From: Ferruginibacter sp. HRS2-29
Lineage (GTDB): Bacteria > Bacteroidota > Bacteroidia > Chitinophagales > Chitinophagaceae
Assembly: GCF_024343615.1 (NCBI RefSeq)
Contig: NZ_RJUB01000014.1
Coordinates: 1 to 52,972, forward strand
Direction of reading: 5' to 3'
Length of the DNA: 52,972 bases
In this document: positions 1 to 9,823 of the stretch, one piece after another
How the letters are laid out: every line of letters begins with the position of its first letter
Position numbering within the stretch: the stretch's first letter is position 1
Made by a program: the position numbers and the translations under genes
The notes under the pieces: model-generated
Told to the model about the DNA's origin: nothing
The model's input: the letters and a program-made list of their open reading frames with translations, nothing else
Databases searched by the model: none

Positions 1-333
1 CTCACTGGTTTCCGTAAAGAAAACAACAACGAAAAACCTGTACTGAAAGCAGCATTCATCAATGGCGATATATTCGTTGGCGACAACCAGCTGAAAGCAC
101 TTACCCAGATCAAGACCAAGAATGAATTGATCGGTGAAGTGATCGGCTTGTTGCAATCTCCGATCCAGCGTGTATTGGGCGCTTTGCAAAACAGGGAAAA
201 TGCGGTGGCTCCTGAAGAAGCAGCACCGGCAGCTGAAGCAGCTCCGGCTACTGAAGCACCAGCAGCAGAAGCTCCGGCAACTGATGCACCTGCAGCAGCA
301 GCGGATGACGCAGCTCCTGAAGCACAAGCATAA
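1..333 (+). CDS. rplJ: 50S ribosomal protein L10, C-terminal part (5' end outside window)
   Basis: The reading frame is open from the first base and ends at a TAA stop at 331-333. The translated stretch contains KPVLKAAFINGD and then LIGEVIGLLQSPIQRVLGAL, which is the typical C-terminal part of L10, the base of the L7/L12 stalk on the large ribosomal subunit. The protein then runs into a tail of about 40 residues made almost only of Ala, Glu, Pro, Asp and Thr. Such acidic, low-complexity tails on L10 occur in Bacteroidota; the tail is not part of the rRNA-binding domain. The gene is followed by rplL 109 bases downstream, the standard order. About two thirds of the protein lies outside the window. 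Confidence 0.93.
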   Translation, partial: LTGFRKENNNEKPVLKAAFINGDIFVGDNQLKALTQIKTKNELIGEVIGLLQSPIQRVLGALQNRENAVAPEEAAPAAEAAPATEAPAAEAPATDAPAAAADDAAPEAQA

Positions 334-442
334 TTTTTATAAATTATAACACCTGCGCCGGATGGTACCATAAAGGCAGTAAACAAATTTTTTTAAACTC
401 CGCCGGAGTGTAAACAATGAAGGCGGGAAAAATGTAAACAAA

Positions 443-814
443 ATGGCAGACGTAAAAGCATTAGCAGAAAGCCTGGTTAACCTGACTGTAAAAGACGTAC
501 AGGAACTGGCTGAATTTTTGAAAACTGAATACGGTATCGAACCAGCTGCAGCAGCAGTGGTAGTTAGCGGTGGTGGCGATGGCCCTGCAGCAGCAGAAGA
601 AAAAACTTCTTTCGATGTTATCCTGAAATCAGGTGGTGCAAACAAACTTGCGGTTGTTAAGATCGTAAAAGAATTGACTGGCCTTGGCTTGAAAGAAGCG
701 AAAGACTTAGTTGATGGTGCTCCAAAACCAGTTAAAGAAGGTGTTGATAAAGCAACAGCTGAAGAATTGAAAACTAAATTGACTGAAGCTGGTGCTGAAG
801 TTGAAGTAGCTTAA
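443..814 (+). CDS. rplL: 50S ribosomal protein L7/L12
   Basis: This 123-residue protein has the normal length and order of L7/L12. The N-terminal dimerisation helix (about 1-32, with [20 protein letters not shown]) is followed by an Ala/Gly hinge (about 33-52) and the C-terminal factor-binding domain (about 56-123), which contains [35 protein letters not shown] and the closing AGAEVEVA. The protein forms the flexible stalk that recruits translation GTPases. The ATG at 443 gives a standard start. There is no clear Shine-Dalgarno sequence, as expected in Bacteroidota. A strong terminator follows directly, so the rplJ-rplL transcript probably ends here rather than running into rpoB. Confidence 0.98.
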   Translation: MADVKALAESLVNLTVKDVQELAEFLKTEYGIEPAAAAVVVSGGGDGPAAAEEKTSFDVILKSGGANKLAVVKIVKELTGLGLKEAKDLVDGAPKPVKEGVDKATAEELKTKLTEAGAEVEVA

Positions 815-835
815 TTCTAAGTTCAATAATGTTGA

Positions 836-866
836 AAGCCCTCCGAGTGATCGGAGGGCTTTTCGT
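836..866 (+). terminator. Rho-independent terminator after rplL
   Basis: An 11-bp stem (AAGCCCTCCGA with TCGGAGGGCTT, loop GTGA) is followed by a T-rich run. It lies 21 bases after the rplL stop and should end the ribosomal protein transcript. Confidence 0.9.
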
Positions 867-873
867 TTAATGA

Positions 874-1007
874 TAAATAACAAATATCAAGGAAGGAATA
901 AGAAGCCGTTCGTAAACTGTCAGAATTCAGTACCGGATGATGCCGAATGCCGTTCATCCTTTCACTTCCTTATTTTTTATATTTCTTATTTCTAATTCCT
1001 TATTTAC
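874..1007. repeat. Two facing seven-base word arrays between rplL and the M13 peptidase gene
   Basis: On the right, 980-1007 reads as four seven-base words: TATTTCT twice, then AATTCCT, then TATTTAC. On the left, about 874-905 has purine-rich words of roughly complementary character (AAGGAAT, AAGAAGC). The two flank a core of about 60 bases. Pairing between the arms is imperfect. This belongs to the class of word arrays seen throughout the window. Confidence 0.5.
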
Positions 1008-1012
1008 TTCCC

Positions 1013-1020
1013 TACTTTTA
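1013..1020 (+). promoter_or_regulatory. Possible -7 element for the M13 peptidase gene
   Basis: TACTTTTA matches the Bacteroidota -7 consensus TAnnTTTG in seven of eight positions and sits 25 bases before the start codon. No clear -33 TTG is seen, so the call is weak. Confidence 0.3.
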
Positions 1021-1044
1021 CAGACCTAAACCAAACAATCGTGT

Positions 1045-3084
1045 ATGAAACACTTTTCTCTTGCCATAGCAGCTGCATGCCTCGTTGGAATGGCGTCCTG
1101 CAATAATGAAAAAAAAACAGATGCAGCAGAAACCCGCACCAGTTTCTTCGACAGATCCGGAATGGATTCTACCGTAAAACCAGGCGATAACTTCTTCATG
1201 TATGCCAACGGCGCATGGATGAAAACAAGCGTGATACCCGATGATCAGACCGGCCTCGGCAGTTTTTATACATTGTATGAAGACAATCTGAAAAAACTGA
1301 GAGGCATATTGGAAGATGCAGAAAAAGCAAAAGCGGCCAAAGGAAGCACCGAACAAAAACTGGGCGATTATTATGCAAGCGGAATGGATACCGTAGCCAT
1401 CGATAAACTCGGCGCCGAACCATTGAAACCGATGCTGGCGAAAATTGACGCCATAAAAGATTATAAGGAACTGATGAACCTCGTAGCCGAATCGAATGCT
1501 GCGGGCGAAACATCTTTGATCGGTTATTATGTGGATGCAGATGAAAAGAACAGCGCACAGAACATCATGATCTTCTACCAGACCGGGCTTTCACTTCCGG
1601 AAAAAGGTTATTATACCCGTACCGACAGCGCTTCCAAAGCTGCCCGTACCGCACTGCTGCAATACATCAGCAAAGTGTTTACACTTACCGGTGCGGATAC
1701 TGCAACAGCAGCAAAAAACGCGGTCACCATCCTTGCACTCGAAACAGAGATGGCGAAAGCTCACCGTACACCGGTGGAATTGCGCAATCCGCAGGCAAAC
1801 TATAATAAACTGGCTATCGCCGATCTTGAAAAGAAAGCCACCAATGTTGGCTGGGCGAATATCCTTTCCAAAATTGGTGTGAAGGTAGACAGCGTAAATG
1901 TTGGCCAGCCGGGTTATTATGAAGCACTCAGTAAAATGCTCGCTACGCTTCCCATCGATACCTGGAAAACAAAACTAAAATTCGATTACATTTCCAGCAA
2001 CTCGGGTTACCTGAGCAAAGATTTCGCGGACGCGGATTTTACTTTCAATAAAACATTCAGTGGACAGAAAAAAGACAGCGACCGCTGGAAGAAAATGGTG
2101 AACCGTGTTGATGGCGGCATGGGCGACCTGCTTGGGCAGCTTTATGTAAAAAAATATTTTACCGAAGCAGCAAAAGCACGCATGGATGAACTGGTGAACA
2201 ACCTCCAGAAAGCATTTGAAGCACGCATCAAAAAATTAGACTGGATGGGCGACAGTACCAAACAACGTGCTGTTACCAAACTCAATACTTTCCTGAAAAA
2301 GATAGGGTACCCGACCAAATGGAAAAACTACGATGACGTAACCATCGACAAGGCAAACTTTTTCGCTAACGTAAAAAGTGTGGGCGCACATCTGAAAAAA
2401 GAAGAAACTTCCAAGATCGGCAAACCGGTAGATAAAACAGACTGGGGTATGAGCGCACCTACGGTAAATGCTTATTACAACCCGACCAACAACGAGATCG
2501 TGTTCCCGGCAGGTATCCTGCAATTTCCTTTCTTTGATGTGAACGCGGATGACGCTGTCAACTATGGCGCCATCGGTATGGTGATCGGCCACGAAATGAC
2601 CCATGGTTTCGACGACCAGGGTTCGCAATACGACGAAAAAGGAAACATGAAGAATTGGTGGACAGCCATCGATAATGAAAAATTCAAAGCTAAAACAGGT
2701 GGGGTAGTTAAACAATATAGCGCTTACACGGTATTGGATAGCCTGCATGTAAACGGTGAACTCACCCTCGGCGAAAACCTTGCTGATATCGGTGGGCTGG
2801 CAATTGCATACGATGCCTTCAAAATGACCAAACAGGGACAGGATACGGTGAAAATCGACGGATTTACGCCCGACCAGCGTTTCTTCCTTGGTTATGCGCA
2901 GGTATGGCGACTGAAAAACAGGGATGAAACCATGCGTTCCCGTATCAACGTTGATCCGCATTCCCCGGAAATGTTCCGCGTAAACGGCCCGGCTGCCAAC
3001 TTTGATCCTTTTTACGCCGCATTCGGTATTAAAGAAGGAGATAAATTATATATCGCTCCGGAAAACAGGGCACACATCTGGTAA
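1045..3084 (+). CDS. M13 family (neprilysin/PepO-like) zinc metallopeptidase, lipoprotein
   Basis: The 679-residue product starts with a lipoprotein signal (hydrophobic stretch, lipobox GMASC with Cys19), so it is probably anchored in the cell envelope. The M13 N-terminal domain covers about 35-420. The catalytic domain carries the zinc motif HEMTH (His516, Glu517, His520), followed by GENLADIGG with the third ligand Glu577 and Asp581. The product-end motif RVNGPAANFDPFYAAFG and the terminal W fit the family, as does the length. These enzymes cut short oligopeptides. The gene has its own terminator and possibly its own promoter, so it looks like a single-gene unit placed between rplL and rpoB. 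No functional link to transcription or translation is visible. Confidence 0.95.
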   Translation: MKHFSLAIAAACLVGMASCNNEKKTDAAETRTSFFDRSGMDSTVKPGDNFFMYANGAWMKTSVIPDDQTGLGSFYTLYEDNLKKLRGILEDAEKAKAAKGSTEQKLGDYYASGMDTVAIDKLGAEPLKPMLAKIDAIKDYKELMNLVAESNAAGETSLIGYYVDADEKNSAQNIMIFYQTGLSLPEKGYYTRTDSASKAARTALLQYISKVFTLTGADTATAAKNAVTILALETEMAKAHRTPVELRNPQANYNKLAIADLEKKATNVGWANILSKIGVKVDSVNVGQPGYYEALSKMLATLPIDTWKTKLKFDYISSNSGYLSKDFADADFTFNKTFSGQKKDSDRWKKMVNRVDGGMGDLLGQLYVKKYFTEAAKARMDELVNNLQKAFEARIKKLDWMGDSTKQRAVTKLNTFLKKIGYPTKWKNYDDVTIDKANFFANVKSVGAHLKKEETSKIGKPVDKTDWGMSAPTVNAYYNPTNNEIVFPAGILQFPFFDVNADDAVNYGAIGMVIGHEMTHGFDDQGSQYDEKGNMKNWWTAIDNEKFKAKTGGVVKQYSAYTVLDSLHVNGELTLGENLADIGGLAIAYDAFKMTKQGQDTVKIDGFTPDQRFFLGYAQVWRLKNRDETMRSRINVDPHSPEMFRVNGPAANFDPFYAAFGIKEGDKLYIAPENRAHIW

Positions 3085-3105
3085 GATGAACTTTTATGAT
3101 GTTCG

Positions 3106-3136
3106 AAAGCCGTTCTGAAAGGGACGGCTTTTTTAT
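3106..3136 (+). terminator. Rho-independent terminator after the M13 peptidase gene
   Basis: An 8-bp stem (AAAGCCGT with ACGGCTTT) with a 10-base loop is followed by a T run, 21 bases after the stop codon. Confidence 0.85.
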
Positions 3137-3148
3137 TCCAACTACATG

Positions 3149-3273
3149 AGTCAATTAAGAATTAAGAATTAAGAATTAAGAAGGAAGCACTTTCTAATGA
3201 GTGTCGTTAGATACTTTTAAGAAGTAACCGCCTGGAAAATTCTTAATTCTTAATTTTTAATTCTTAATTGACT
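3149..3273. repeat. 34-bp inverted repeat made of GAATTAA words
   Basis: The left arm 3149-3182 is built of the seven-base unit GAATTAA, and the right arm 3240-3273 of its complement TTAATTC. The two 34-base arms pair with a single mismatch around a loop of 57 bases. The element fills most of the space between the M13 peptidase terminator and the Crp-like gene. Confidence 0.9.
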
Positions 3274-3302
3274 TGATATATATCAATTTTCAAAAACTTT
3301 CC

Positions 3303-3310
3303 TAACTTTG
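3303..3310 (+). promoter_or_regulatory. Probable -7 promoter element for the Crp/Fnr-like gene
   Basis: TAACTTTG is an exact match to the Bacteroidota -7 consensus TAnnTTTG, 40 bases upstream of the first ATG. A -33 TTG at the usual distance is not obvious. Confidence 0.5.
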
Positions 3311-3350
3311 TTTTGCTCTGTTCTTTTTCCTGTCACCTAATTGTAAGCCC

Positions 3351-3995
3351 ATGAATTTTTTTTACCAGGAATACCCGTTATCAGAACATACATTGGCACT
3401 GAAGCACAATAAGAAAGCTTATGCTTACAGCTGTATCATAGATTTTTTCATGTTTCTGGGATTGCAGGATGTACGCGAGTTTCACGCGATAGAGCAATAT
3501 TTTACCTACGCCCATTATAAAAAGAACACGGTACTTTCTTCAAAGGATGTGATCTCCAAAAAATTCTTTTTCATCGCCGAAGGCGCTACCCGTACTTACA
3601 AAACAGAAGGGGAAGAGGAGCATACGCTGCTGCTGTCAACCGAGGGTACTATTAATACCCATATAGAAAGCCTGCTCAACGGTACAGTGCCGGATGTCAC
3701 GCTGGTGACCACCGAAGATTCCTCCATACTGGAACTTACCTATGAGGATTTTGAAAAGATGCAGCTGGAAAACAGCCATATGGCGCTCGCGATCTCCCGG
3801 GGAATGGCCATGTACCTGAAGTTTCAGCAGTCGTTTTCTTCGATCATGAAAGAAGATGCCAAAACGAAATTCGACTACCTGCAGGTACATATGCCGCAGA
3901 TTTCCAACAGGTTCCCGTTGAAATTCCAGGCTTCGTACCTCGGGATAAAGCCGGAAACGCTGAGCAGGATCAGGAATGAAATAAGGTTTAAGTAG
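3351..3995 (+). CDS. Crp/Fnr-family transcriptional regulator-like protein
   Basis: Read from the first ATG the protein has 214 residues. About 45-150 is a cyclic-nucleotide-binding-like beta barrel: FFFIAEGATRTYKTEGEEEHT, then SILELTYEDFEKM, which leads into the connecting helix. About 155-212 is a helical C-terminal part ending in FQASYLGIKPETLSRIRNEIR, the recognition-helix signature of this family in Bacteroidota. The DNA-binding domain is short but typical for the group. The first 30 residues do not resemble the family, so Met34 (base 3450) is a possible true start. The stop codon (3993-3995) directly abuts a seven-base word array. The ligand and target genes cannot be told from the sequence. 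It is not in an operon with rpoB, which has its own promoter. Confidence 0.85.
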   Translation: MNFFYQEYPLSEHTLALKHNKKAYAYSCIIDFFMFLGLQDVREFHAIEQYFTYAHYKKNTVLSSKDVISKKFFFIAEGATRTYKTEGEEEHTLLLSTEGTINTHIESLLNGTVPDVTLVTTEDSSILELTYEDFEKMQLENSHMALAISRGMAMYLKFQQSFSSIMKEDAKTKFDYLQVHMPQISNRFPLKFQASYLGIKPETLSRIRNEIRFK

Positions 3996-4022
3996 TGAAT
4001 GGTGAATAGTCAATAGTCAAAT
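3995..4022 (+). repeat. GTGAATA-type seven-base word array at the end of the Crp-like gene
   Basis: Four words lie in exact register: GTGAATG, GTGAATA, GTCAATA and GTCAAAT. The array starts on the last base of the stop codon. The same word recurs at the end of the APC permease gene (40619-40639). Confidence 0.75.
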
Positions 4023-4099
4023 CTTCGGAGTTTTTAGAATCTCACAAGTCTTCCCAACTTGCCCTAAACTTCTAAACCCTCTCAACAGGCCGCAGGTCG

Positions 4100-4140
4100 C
4101 TAAACCTAAACCCTAATCTCTAAACCCTAATCCTTAATCC
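4100..4140 (+). repeat. CTAAACC/CTAATCC seven-base word array upstream of rpoB
   Basis: From 4106 five words follow in register: CTAAACC, CTAATCT, CTAAACC, CTAATCC and TTAATCC. They are preceded by a six-base copy, CTAAAC. The same words make up the inverted repeat at 50296-50377, some 46 kb away. Confidence 0.75.
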
Positions 4141-4225
4141 CAAACTTGTCTTTCTGTCAGTCCGTTAAAAGTTTCCCATTTTAGCAAAAATCTTACCAAT
4201 CCATAAAAAATTCAGTTTAACACCG

Positions 4226-4255
4226 TTTAATTTCAAAGAATATTCCCTACCTTTG
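4226..4255 (+). promoter_or_regulatory. Candidate rpoB promoter
   Basis: TACCTTTG at 4248-4255 matches TAnnTTTG exactly. About 20 bases upstream, GTTTAA is a weak -33 region. Transcription from here would give rpoB a leader of about 85 bases, independent of rplJ-rplL. Confidence 0.6.
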
Positions 4256-4345
4256 CCCTCCTTTAATTTCGGGTTAGTGGCACTAGTTGTAAACGACCCG
4301 GAAAACTAAAGGGTCTTCTGCACACTAAAACGTTTTAATTACAAT

Positions 4346-7300
4346 ATGTCTGCAACAAAAACACAGGCCGCACAGCGTATCAATTTCGGTAAAGTTGAAC
4401 TTCTGGCGGAAACACCCGACTTGCTCGGAATCCAGATTCAGTCATTTAAAGATTTCTTTCAGCTGGAAACCACACCCGATAAAAGGAATGTGGAAGGTTT
4501 GTTCCGCGTATTCAAGGAAAATTTTCCTATCACGGATACCCGTAACATCTTCGTGCTCGAATTCTTAGACTATTTCGTGGATCCTCCGCGTTACTCCATC
4601 GACGAATGTATCGAAAGGGGATTGACCTATGCCGTTCCATTGAAAGCCAAGCTGCGCTTGAGCTGTAATGATGAAGAGCATGTGGATTTCCAGACGATCG
4701 TTCAGGATGTGTTCCTCGGAAATATCCCCTACATGACACCACGCGGAACTTTCGTGATCAATGGTGCGGAAAGGGTAGTAGTTAGCCAGCTCCACCGTTC
4801 ACCTGGTGTGTTCTTCGGCCAGTCCATCCACCCCAATGGTACCAAGATCTACTCCGCAAGGGTGATCCCGTTCAAAGGTGCCTGGATGGAATTTGCTACA
4901 GACATCAACAACGTGATGTTTGCATACATCGATCGTAAAAAGAAATTCCCTGTAACAACTTTGTTACGCTCCATCGGCTTCGAAACAGATAAGGATATCC
5001 TGGAACTGTTCGGCATGGCGGATGAAGTAAAAGCCGACAGGAAATCACTGGAAAAACACATCGGCAAACGCCTCGCCGCCCGCGTACTACGTACATGGGT
5101 GGAAGATTTTGTGGATGAAGATACCGGTGAAGTGGTTTCAATCGAACGTAACGAGATCATCCTCGAAAGGGACGTGGTACTCGACGATTCTAACATCGCC
5201 ATGATCCTTGAAATGGAAGTGAAATCTGTATTCGTACAGAAAGAAGAAGTGAGCGGTGACTATGCGATCATTTACAACACATTAAATAAAGATACCTCTA
5301 ACAGTGAGTTGGAAGCGGTACAGCACATCTACAAGCAATTGCGTGGTGCTGATGCCCCGGATGACGAAACTGCACGTGGTATCATCGATAAATTATTCTT
5401 CTCCGATAAACGTTATGATCTGGGTGAAGTTGGCCGTTACAAGATCAACCGCCGCCTTGGACTGAACTTCCCTATCGAAAAGAAAGTATTGACTAAAGAT
5501 GACATCATCGCCATCATCAAAACCCTTGTACAGCTTACCAACGGTAAGAGCGAGGTGGATGATATCGATCACCTGAGCAACCGTCGTGTACGTACCGTAG
5601 GCGAACAGTTGTACGCTCAGTTCGGTGTTGGTCTTGCCCGTATGGCACGTACCATCCGCGAAAGGATGAACGTTCGTGATAACGAGGTATTTACCCCGGT
5701 GGATCTGATCAACGCGAGGACTTTATCTTCCGTGATCAACTCTTTCTTCGGTACCAGCCAGTTGTCTCAGTTTCTCGATCAAACCAATCCTTTGAGTGAG
5801 ATCACGCATAAGCGTCGTATCTCCGCACTCGGGCCCGGCGGTCTGAGTCGTGAAAGGGCAGGTTTCGAGGTACGTGACGTTCACTACTCTCACTACGGCC
5901 GTCTTTGTACGATCGAAACCCCGGAAGGTCCGAACATTGGTCTGATCTCTACGCTTTGCGTACACGCTAAGATCAACGATATGGGCTTCATCGAAACCCC
6001 TTACCGTAAGGTGACGGATGGTAAAGTGGACATGAAGAAGATCACGTTCCTTTCTGCAGAAGAAGAAGATACCGCCAAGATCGCACAGGCGAATATCGAT
6101 ATAGATGAAAAAGGAAACTTCGTGGAAGATATGATCAAATCGCGTCAGACAGGCGATTTCCCGATCCTTCCGAAAGATGAAGTGGAATACATGGACGTTG
6201 CTCCTAACCAGATCGTTGGTTTGAGCGCCTCATTGATTCCGTTCCTTGAACATGATGATGCCAACCGTGCCTTGATGGGATCAAACATGCAACGCCAGGC
6301 TGTTCCATTGTTACGTCCGGAAGTTCCGATCGTAGGTACAGGCCTCGAAGCAAAAGCTGCCCGTGATGCACGTATCCAGATCCATGCAGATGGCGACGGT
6401 GTGGTAGAATATGTAGATGCAACTGAAATTCACGTTCGTTACAAACGTAACGAAACACAACAGCTGGTTAGCTTTGAAGATGACCTGACTGTATACAAGA
6501 TCACCAAATTCGTTCGTACCAACCAGGAAACAACGATCAACCTTCGCCCTGCAGTGGTGAAAGGCCAGAAAGTTCAGGAAGGCGACTTCCTTACTGAAGG
6601 ATACGCAACACGTGGTGGTGAAATCGCCCTGGGGCGTAACCTGAAAGTGGCGTTCATGCCATGGAAAGGGTACAACTTCGAGGATGCGATCGTGATCTCT
6701 GAAAAAGTAGTAAAAGATGATTGGTTCACTTCTATCCATATCAGCGAATTCGAAACCGAAGTTCGTGATACCAAACTGGGTGAAGAAGAACTGACGCCGG
6801 ATATCCCGAACGTTTCTGAAGAGGCTACCAAAGACCTCGATCAGAACGGTATCATCCGCATCGGTGCTACTATCAAAGAAGGCGATATCATCATCGGTAA
6901 GATCACTCCAAAAGGTGAATCTGACCCTACACCGGAAGAAAAATTGCTGCGTGCCATCTTCGGCGATAAAGCAGGTGACGCGAAAGATGCTTCTTTGAAA
7001 GCACCGAGCGGAACAGAAGGTGTGGTGATCGACAAGAAATTGTTCCAACGTGCGAAGAAAGATAAGAATGCGAAAGTTCGTGAAAAAGCACAGCTGGATA
7101 AGATAGAAAAAACACACGAAGACAATGAAGCTGCCTTGATGGAAATGTTGCAGAACAAACTGCAGACCTTGTTGAAAGACAAGACCAGCCAGGGTGTTAA
7201 CAACAACTTCGGTGAAGTGATCATCGGTAAAGGTGTGAAGTTCACTGCCAAGAACCTGGCAAACATCGACTTCGTGAATGTAAACCCATTGGGCTGGAGC

Positions 7301-8155
7301 GGCGACGCGAAAACCGATGACCTGATCAACACATTGTTGCACAACTACAGCATCAAGTTCAACGAAGAACTGGGCCGTTACAAGAGGGAGAAATTCAATA
7401 TCTCTATCGGTGATGAGTTACCTGCAGGTGTATTGAAACTGGCGAAAGTTTACATGGCTGTTAAGCGTAAACTGAAAGTGGGTGATAAGATGGCGGGGCG
7501 TCACGGTAACAAAGGTATCGTTGCGAAGATCGTACGTGCGGAAGATATGCCGTTCCTGGAAGACGGAACACCGGTGGATATCGTATTGAATCCATTGGGG
7601 GTACCAAGCCGTATGAACCTCGGCCAGATCTACGAAACAGCTTTGGGCTGGGCAGGAGAGAAGTTAGGCGTTCGCTTTGCGACACCGATCTTCGATGGTG
7701 CTTCTGTAGACGAGATCGCAGAGAACATCGAAAAAGCAGGCTTGCCTAAGTTCGGTCATAGCTATCTGTATGATGGTGAAACCGGCGAACGTTTCGATCA
7801 GAAAGCTACCGTGGGTATCATCTACATCATCAAATTGCACCATATGGTGGATGATAAGATGCACGCACGTTCTATCGGGCCATACTCGCTCATTACTCAG
7901 CAGCCGCTGGGTGGTAAGGCGCAGTTTGGTGGTCAGCGTTTCGGTGAAATGGAAGTTTGGGCACTGGAAGCATATGGTGCATCCAACATATTGCAGGAAT
8001 TGTTGACGCTGAAATCGGATGATATCATCGGCCGTGCGAAAACATACGAAGCAATCGTGAAAGGTGACAACATACCAAGGGCCGGTATTCCTGAATCATT
8101 CAATGTACTTGTACATGAATTGAGAGGTTTGGGGCTGGATCTGAAGTTTGATTAA
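4346..8155 (+). CDS. rpoB: DNA-directed RNA polymerase subunit beta
   Basis: The 1269-residue protein is full length for Bacteroidota RpoB. With RpoC it forms the catalytic centre of RNA polymerase. The rifampicin-pocket segment reads [22 protein letters not shown] (472-493); Asp478, His488 and Ser493 correspond to Escherichia coli Asp516, His526 and Ser531 and are wild type. It is followed by [21 protein letters not shown] and the [10 protein letters not shown] motif. Near the C-terminus [14 protein letters not shown] and [18 protein letters not shown] are the strongly conserved nucleotide-site and clamp-contact segments. The gene is separated from rplL by about 3.5 kb and from rpoC by 2270 bases, which is unusual. 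No terminator is visible directly after its stop codon, so read-through into the two following genes and rpoC is plausible. Confidence 0.99.
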   Translation: MSATKTQAAQRINFGKVELLAETPDLLGIQIQSFKDFFQLETTPDKRNVEGLFRVFKENFPITDTRNIFVLEFLDYFVDPPRYSIDECIERGLTYAVPLKAKLRLSCNDEEHVDFQTIVQDVFLGNIPYMTPRGTFVINGAERVVVSQLHRSPGVFFGQSIHPNGTKIYSARVIPFKGAWMEFATDINNVMFAYIDRKKKFPVTTLLRSIGFETDKDILELFGMADEVKADRKSLEKHIGKRLAARVLRTWVEDFVDEDTGEVVSIERNEIILERDVVLDDSNIAMILEMEVKSVFVQKEEVSGDYAIIYNTLNKDTSNSELEAVQHIYKQLRGADAPDDETARGIIDKLFFSDKRYDLGEVGRYKINRRLGLNFPIEKKVLTKDDIIAIIKTLVQLTNGKSEVDDIDHLSNRRVRTVGEQLYAQFGVGLARMARTIRERMNVRDNEVFTPVDLINARTLSSVINSFFGTSQLSQFLDQTNPLSEITHKRRISALGPGGLSRERAGFEVRDVHYSHYGRLCTIETPEGPNIGLISTLCVHAKINDMGFIETPYRKVTDGKVDMKKITFLSAEEEDTAKIAQANIDIDEKGNFVEDMIKSRQTGDFPILPKDEVEYMDVAPNQIVGLSASLIPFLEHDDANRALMGSNMQRQAVPLLRPEVPIVGTGLEAKAARDARIQIHADGDGVVEYVDATEIHVRYKRNETQQLVSFEDDLTVYKITKFVRTNQETTINLRPAVVKGQKVQEGDFLTEGYATRGGEIALGRNLKVAFMPWKGYNFEDAIVISEKVVKDDWFTSIHISEFETEVRDTKLGEEELTPDIPNVSEEATKDLDQNGIIRIGATIKEGDIIIGKITPKGESDPTPEEKLLRAIFGDKAGDAKDASLKAPSGTEGVVIDKKLFQRAKKDKNAKVREKAQLDKIEKTHEDNEAALMEMLQNKLQTLLKDKTSQGVNNNFGEVIIGKGVKFTAKNLANIDFVNVNPLGWSGDAKTDDLINTLLHNYSIKFNEELGRYKREKFNISIGDELPAGVLKLAKVYMAVKRKLKVGDKMAGRHGNKGIVAKIVRAEDMPFLEDGTPVDIVLNPLGVPSRMNLGQIYETALGWAGEKLGVRFATPIFDGASVDEIAENIEKAGLPKFGHSYLYDGETGERFDQKATVGIIYIIKLHHMVDDKMHARSIGPYSLITQQPLGGKAQFGGQRFGEMEVWALEAYGASNILQELLTLKSDDIIGRAKTYEAIVKGDNIPRAGIPESFNVLVHELRGLGLDLKFD

Positions 8156-8200
8156 TAGAAACAGGCAATAGATTAGAAAGGATTTAGTTACTGCTGTAAT

Positions 8201-9820
8201 ATGAGAACTTATAAAATTGGCTTATTTATATCCGTTATACTTCTGTGCGTTTTCAATGCATGTAAGAAAACAGATTTTGAAAAAGAAGATAATATGATTG
8301 TTGAGAATTCGTCTAGATTTTTCAACGATCATGTTTCTTCCAATTCTATTGTAAATGCTGCAGCTGGTTTTGTAAAGGCTCAAAATGAAAAATATCATTT
8401 TACAGGTAAGATCATTGAAAAAATTGGATACCCCTATTGGAAAGATGCATTGGTATTGAAAATGCCTGTGCAAAATAAAAGTGGACGTGGCGGTTCTGGC
8501 AATGTTCAGGATTCTGCAGAGGTAGTGTATATTCCATTTGTAAGAGATTCTCAGAGATTGGTTAATTCAACTTTGAGGATTACTATGGGCAGTACTGATA
8601 CAACATTTAAATTCTTGCAGGATTGGCAATATGAAGATACTGCCACTACCGGAATGGAAGGCAAGGATCTGGCTATTGTATTGATGACACTACATAACCG
8701 CGTTTTTGGTGACACGTTGTTTCAAATGACTGATAGTACTATTATTGAAAGAAATGATGGAAAGACGGTGAAATATGTGTCATTAAATACTGGAATAGCG
8801 CCGATTGACGGCTCACCAACACCAGGTCTTTTGATTGCATATGAGTACACTATGACTATTTGTTATTCGCAATGGGTTCCCCTGCATAACGGTCAGTTGA
8901 CAGGATGTGCGCCAGGGGCAAATTGCCCTTTTTATTACCAGCATACCTGGTGCGAAAGCGTTAGTTGGACAGAATACGAGGATGACGGAATGGGTAGTGG
9001 TGGAGGTGGTACTGGTGGAAGTGGAGGTGGTGGCACCGGAGGTGGAGGTTGGACACCACCAAATTGTGGAGGTCCTACTGGTGGGAGAGTGGCTCATAGA
9101 GGGAATGAACCTTGTACTCCAGGCGGAGGTGGAGGGGGCTGGATTCCAATACCTGATGACGACCCGCCTGTAGAAAATCCTTGCGATGGAGGGATAACGG
9201 CTTTGCAGAATGATGCATATTTTAAGGCTAATTTTGCCTATCTCAAACAACCGGCGATTACTGCATATCCTTACGAGACGGGACTAATGGTTACCAACAG
9301 AACAGGTAATTTATATTCATCTCAACAAGGAAATGCATCAGAACCGGAGATTAGTTGGTCGATTTTGGGCGGGGTGAAAATTGACGGATTATTACATAGT
9401 CATTACTCTGGATTAAATAACATCTTTTCACCACAGGATATACTTTTTATGGCAGAGATTTATTTGGGAGGATTTGCGAGGGATAGTACGAATTTGTTTT
9501 TTGGATTAACGAGTCATAATGGGTTGCCCTATTTAATAAAAGTATCAAATACTACAGAATATAGGAAGTTTGCTCTAAAGATTGTACAAATGCAGTTGAA
9601 TAAAAAGGGTTTTACAAGAGATTATAATTATAAATTAAGTTCAGGAGACGATGAAAAACAAGAAAAGGAATTTTTAAAGATGCTTCGGGATTTAGGAGCA
9701 AGCGAAGGACTTTCTTTATTCAGGGCCTCTCAAGATGGTACGGGAAGTGTAAATTTTGGCAAATGGAATAAGCTTAGTATCGATAATTCTGATGCAGTGA
9801 TAATTAAACCGTGTAATTAG
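8201..9820 (+). CDS. Lipoprotein with Gly-rich linker and JAMM/MPN-like C-terminal motif
   Basis: The 539-residue product has a lipoprotein signal (lipobox VFNAC, Cys21), so it is exported and lipid-anchored. About 25-255 is an unrecognised domain rich in beta strands. About 262-330 is a linker of Gly runs with Pro and acidic residues. The C-terminal domain contains PYETGLMV (Glu359) and then DGLLHSHYSGLNNIFSPQD (His399, His401, Ser410, Asp413). This is the Glu ... HxH ... SxxD arrangement of JAMM zinc proteases, with eight rather than seven residues between the second His and Ser. That makes a metal-dependent hydrolase likely but unproven. The gene lies 45 bases after rpoB and 3 bases before the next gene, on the same strand. 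Base composition is visibly richer in A and T than rpoB or rpoC, which suggests acquisition. Confidence 0.75.
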   Translation: MRTYKIGLFISVILLCVFNACKKTDFEKEDNMIVENSSRFFNDHVSSNSIVNAAAGFVKAQNEKYHFTGKIIEKIGYPYWKDALVLKMPVQNKSGRGGSGNVQDSAEVVYIPFVRDSQRLVNSTLRITMGSTDTTFKFLQDWQYEDTATTGMEGKDLAIVLMTLHNRVFGDTLFQMTDSTIIERNDGKTVKYVSLNTGIAPIDGSPTPGLLIAYEYTMTICYSQWVPLHNGQLTGCAPGANCPFYYQHTWCESVSWTEYEDDGMGSGGGGTGGSGGGGTGGGGWTPPNCGGPTGGRVAHRGNEPCTPGGGGGGWIPIPDDDPPVENPCDGGITALQNDAYFKANFAYLKQPAITAYPYETGLMVTNRTGNLYSSQQGNASEPEISWSILGGVKIDGLLHSHYSGLNNIFSPQDILFMAEIYLGGFARDSTNLFFGLTSHNGLPYLIKVSNTTEYRKFALKIVQMQLNKKGFTRDYNYKLSSGDDEKQEKEFLKMLRDLGASEGLSLFRASQDGTGSVNFGKWNKLSIDNSDAVIIKPCN

Positions 9821-9823
9821 CTC

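Larger units (their letters stand above)
3996..4345 (+). other. 350-base intergenic region before rpoB
   Basis: No gene is visible here. From left to right it holds the GTGAATA word array, an unrecognised stretch, the CTAAACC/CTAATCC word array (about 4100-4140), a candidate rpoB promoter (4226-4255) and an untranslated leader of about 85 bases. The leader contains a short possible stem, GACCC with GGGTC (about 4294-4314). Confidence 0.7.

Noticed and set aside
5759..5830. Possible rifampicin resistance changes in RpoB.
   Set aside because: The positions equal to E. coli 516, 526 and 531 are the wild-type Asp, His and Ser; the other differences are common in the phylum.
6311..7342. A 343-codon minus-strand frame inside rpoB.
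   Set aside because: It is the shadow of the strongly constrained rpoB codons. It is rich in Phe, Cys and His and has no family features.
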